Positions 62,116 through 64,000 of a DNA stretch of 64,000 nucleotides are shown here, in pieces. The stretch covers positions 458,031 through 522,030 of the forward strand of contig JAOTON010002093.1 in assembly GCA_034440635.1 (NCBI GenBank), written 5' to 3'. The translations under genes and the position numbers were made by a program. Each line of letters begins with the position of its first letter. Within the stretch, counting starts at the first letter, position 1. Below the pieces are notes generated by a model. That model ran no database searches. It was not told the DNA's origin and saw only the letters and a list, made by a program, of their open reading frames with translations. The DNA is from Lepas anatifera. Lineage: Eukaryota; Arthropoda; Thecostraca; Lepadidae.

Positions 62116-64000
62116 AATTTCTCTATGCCAATGTCCGATTATTTCCCAATTCAGAGGATGACAGAGACGCTGTCAGCACTTTGGTCTGCCAATAACCCGT
62201 CTAAACGCAGATTCTGCAACCAGGTGATGGCGGTGCCAGAAAACAAGCATGCGTTTTCGTTTGTAGTTATTTTGTTTTGATTTGCTTTTTGTTTTTGGCT
62301 TACACTTCAAGTCATTGAGCACGGCAGCCCCGCTTTATGGCTTTTATTACGTTCTGCACTTGACACAACAATAAAACGTTTCCATTCTAAATCAAGCAAA
62401 AGAGGCATGCCATTCCATTAAGTGACACTGGCACCGCTATGGAATGAAATATGTGAGTACGGGAGTATGGAAAAGGGCATGGAGTACTGCTTACTGTAAC
62501 ATCATAGTTAAATTGCATGTTTTGTTCAAATACTAAAAATGAAAACATTGACTAAAATAAGTTTATTTTTTAAGCTGTATGCTGTCTATGATATTCATCA
62601 CACCAAGTCTTGTACGACAGTTGAAATATCCCACTTAATAGACAATACAGCATTCACATCACAGCTCAACTCTCAGAGACCAGGACTGACCCTGGCGGCT
62701 GCCAGAGGTGCTCGGACACCCGAGGCATGCCGCGCGCGACAGGACGGCCAGCACGGGGAGGGGAGGGGAAGGAGAGAGGTGAAAACAAGAGCTGTGTTCA
62801 TACCACGGTCTGGAAGATAACAGTCTGCTCTATCATAATGAAATTTTGCACTTTCTTTGCGTCTGTTCTCAGTATCATGGTGTGACTGACTTAACTGTGT
62901 ATATTCTATTGCATTAAACGTTAGTGTCGATCACCGAAGGGAGACCACCCGCATATTGTTCTGTCTCTGGCAAACATCCCGACAGCAGTACGTCTATCTC
63001 TATCCTCTATGATAATTTTTAAAATATTCAGAGAATGACAGAAATAATCAAGACCTCCCGTCTGTCGACGCCACGTCTAAAGGCACATTCCTAGGCTGGG
63101 TGACGTCGATGGTGGACAAACAAGCACGCGCTTTCCCTTCCCACGGTACAGATACAAAGTACGAAGGACCAGTCTTTAAAACCAGTGGCTTATCTAATAT
63201 TGCATAGTGGTATGGCTTACTGGTAATACAGTGCACATGACTTATATATGTCATACCCGTTTACAGCCCGACTTGAAGAGGAAGCAGCAGACGAAGATTA
63301 GTCCAATCCGTGAATCCACCACCTCACGAATGTCCGAGCAAGTTGAAATAACACTTGAACAAAACTGAGATGGCAGTTACAGAACAGACTTTTGGGTGGT
63401 CGTTTGATATCTTCCTGAGCTTCTAGAATTACAAAACGGCACCTGTTTTACCGATCGAGGACCCGAGACGGATCATACAACGGAAGAGGTTAAAAGGGCA
63501 AGAGCACGTCCCCCATCCCCTATTTCGGAGGGGTCTGACGCTTGAATGGTCCGATCTTGATTGGTGCCAGGCCAAAAAAAAAAAAACACTTCTAATCGAG
63601 AATCGACCAGTTACGGAGAGGCAACTCAACTATTGAAGCCAGTACTGTTTCTTTGTACTGTTTGTTTCAACACTTACAGTTTTTATGCAGTTACAGTTTT
63701 AAAACAATATTTTACGTCAACTTTATCTGTCTCTGAAAACTGAACAAAGCCGTGTCCCATGGAAGAAGTCTTGAAGCGTTCTTGCATATGTTGTGCAATA
63801 TGTAGGAAGATGCCAGGTCGGTTGACCCCATAATTGGAGTCCTCAAGTTGAATCCTAGTTAAAGGCAATTGAATTTATTACATCACAGCAGGAACTTGAT
63901 TTTTGGTACATGTTGAACTTTACCTTAGGAACGGGATGAGCTAGAAGATCGAAATAAAGACCAGTTTTTTATTTAAAAGATTGAACGCCGGAGCGTCTCA
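62116..64000. other. unannotated stretch
   Basis: No gene or named repeat is recognised. There is an A-run near 63575 and a GC-rich patch near 62690-62780. Confidence 0.4.

Overview
This is a window of animal nuclear DNA, not bacterial: it holds one spliced gene with GT-AG introns, long non-coding tracts, CpG-rich coding exons, non-LTR retrotransposons and many short inverted-repeat transposons. The gene is an ANKRD50 orthologue with a low-pathway GC-rich invertebrate style. An arthropod, perhaps a crustacean, is my guess; nothing in the sequence fixes the taxon.

Layout. 1-10.6 kb: upstream flank with an AGGTCA-rich repeat, a TTAA-flanked MITE, a 28-bp minisatellite and CpG-rich patches, one of which could be a promoter. 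10.6-35.3 kb: the ANKRD50-like gene on the + strand, in three coding exons (10785-11393, 11678-13346, 33502-35293) encoding about 1,356 residues: a P-loop NTPase, at least 17 ankyrin repeats, and a low-complexity tail ending in a PDZ ligand (ETPL). Exon 2 carries a one-base frameshift near 12206. The 20-kb second intron holds a MITE, a tRNA-derived SINE, two I-like LINEs with perfect 12-bp target duplications (one internally deleted, one 7.2 kb), a Harbinger-like MITE, and a 4-kb minisatellite that runs straight into exon 3. 35.3-64 kb: no gene recognised. It is a mosaic of nested transposons: hAT-type elements with 8-bp duplications, TTAA-targeting hairpin-ended elements rich in AGGTCA half-sites, a 1.2-kb tandem duplication, ACAATATTGT palindrome clusters, a reverse-transcriptase relic, and a roughly 3-kb inverted repeat.

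The most striking observation: the minisatellite unit in intron 2 contains the 3' splice site of exon 3 plus the first codons of that exon. The true acceptor (CGGCAG then GGACGTGTGTGA) is the last of dozens of near-identical copies. The eight copies nearest the exon are in the same phase with no stop between them, so use of an upstream copy would insert 10 to 108 residues in frame inside an ankyrin repeat. The second is a family of TTAA-targeting repeats whose insertions can be proved here against empty paralogous sites in the same window, with one copy sitting exactly at the centre of a long palindrome.
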